This document shows, piece after piece, positions 63,620 to 64,000 of a stretch of 64,000 nt of DNA. The DNA lies in contig RHPI01000385.1 of the NCBI GenBank assembly GCA_009103225.1, positions 197,309 through 261,308 of the forward strand. Reading direction: 5' to 3'. Origin of the DNA: Chlorokybus atmophyticus (lineage: Eukaryota > Streptophyta > Chlorokybophyceae > Chlorokybales > Chlorokybaceae). How positions within the stretch are numbered: the stretch's first letter is position 1; every line of letters begins with the position of its first letter. A model generated the notes under the pieces. The model was given only the letters and a program-made list of their open reading frames with translations. It did no database searches and had not been told where the DNA came from. A program made the translations under genes and the position numbers.

Positions 63620-64000
63620 GCTACTGCTCCGCTTCTCACCAGGCCGCCCGCCTTAGATCCTACCGCCGCCGCCTTGGCCTGGCCCGCCGTACTAGACTAA
63701 CGCCAACGCTTGGCCTGGTCTAGCCTGGTCTGGCCTGGTCTAGCCTGGCCTGGCTGGCGAGCAAAAATGGTGGGCGAAAAGTCCAGCCAGCCTATGTGAC
63801 CTAACGACAGCGGACAAAGCCTGATGTGTTCAAGAAATGTAGAGCTGAAGTGGCGGTCAGCAAGGGAAAACGATTCGGACATATCGATGTGACTGATTGG
63901 TGCTGTTGTAACCACCCCAGACAACCACCCTTTGACCGGCAGAAAAGGGACAAGGCGCAATGTGTTGGCTGCACTGCTGTGGACAAGGATGAGAGCGGCG
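63620..64000. other. 5' flank of CLPTM1
   Basis: Contains a TGGCCTGGTCTAGCC-type short tandem repeat (about 63711-63755) and no supported ORF. The gene's promoter should lie here. Confidence 0.5.

Overview
The window is nuclear DNA of a eukaryote, most probably a flagellated green alga (chlorophyte). Genes are split by many short introns. One gene is a plastid phosphoenolpyruvate/phosphate translocator with a transit-peptide-like leader, one is a ciliary microtubule protein (CFAP161), one is a plant-type mitochondrial uL11, and TGTAA motifs, the usual green-algal poly(A) signal, follow several stop codons. The species cannot be named from the sequence.

Layout. 1-11.4 kb is gene-poor: a GC-rich repeat, an AC/GT-rich minisatellite (about 0.4-1.3 kb), a decayed Crypton-like tyrosine-recombinase element on the minus strand (3.56-6.41 kb) and a hairpin-forming CAA/TTG minisatellite (6.44-7.0 kb). 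11.4-20.6 kb is a gene island: an unknown coiled-coil protein (+), mitochondrial uL11 (-), cytosolic eL31 (+) and the PEP/phosphate translocator (+). 20.7-39.8 kb is repeat territory: a local duplication, a tRNA-like repeat, a solo LTR and an 11.3-kb Ty3/gypsy-type retrotransposon. 39.85-64 kb is gene-dense: a secreted heparinase II/III-like polysaccharide lyase (+), an ASCH-domain protein (-), CFAP161 (+), an F-box protein (-), the tRNA methyltransferase TRM11 (+), a DUF2064-type glycosyltransferase (-), Mediator subunit MED8 (+) and CLPTM1 (-). Neighbours are mostly divergent or convergent, and several pairs share short head-to-head promoter regions.

The retrotransposon (25394-36664, 4-bp target duplication AAGG) is the most unusual object. 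Its polyprotein remains show gag with two zinc knuckles, protease, a cytosine-C5 DNA methyltransferase-like domain, reverse transcriptase, RNase H, a DDE integrase and a terminal PHD finger. Its terminal repeats are not a normal LTR pair: they are arranged A1 - coding region - B1 - A2 - B2. Such split direct repeats are known from tyrosine-recombinase DIRS/PAT retroelements, not from DDE-integrase elements. A second family's 507-bp solo LTR interrupts the coding region between methyltransferase and reverse transcriptase. Related 830-bp A+B solo copy at 22991-23820 has its empty target site preserved in a neighbouring duplicate.

Three single Ns (13381, 41079, 58509) each sit at or beside low-complexity sequence inside introns and behave like unresolved assembly gaps. 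The one at 41079 has removed a splice acceptor, and the one at 58509 coincides with missing MED8 sequence. GC-AG introns occur in four genes.
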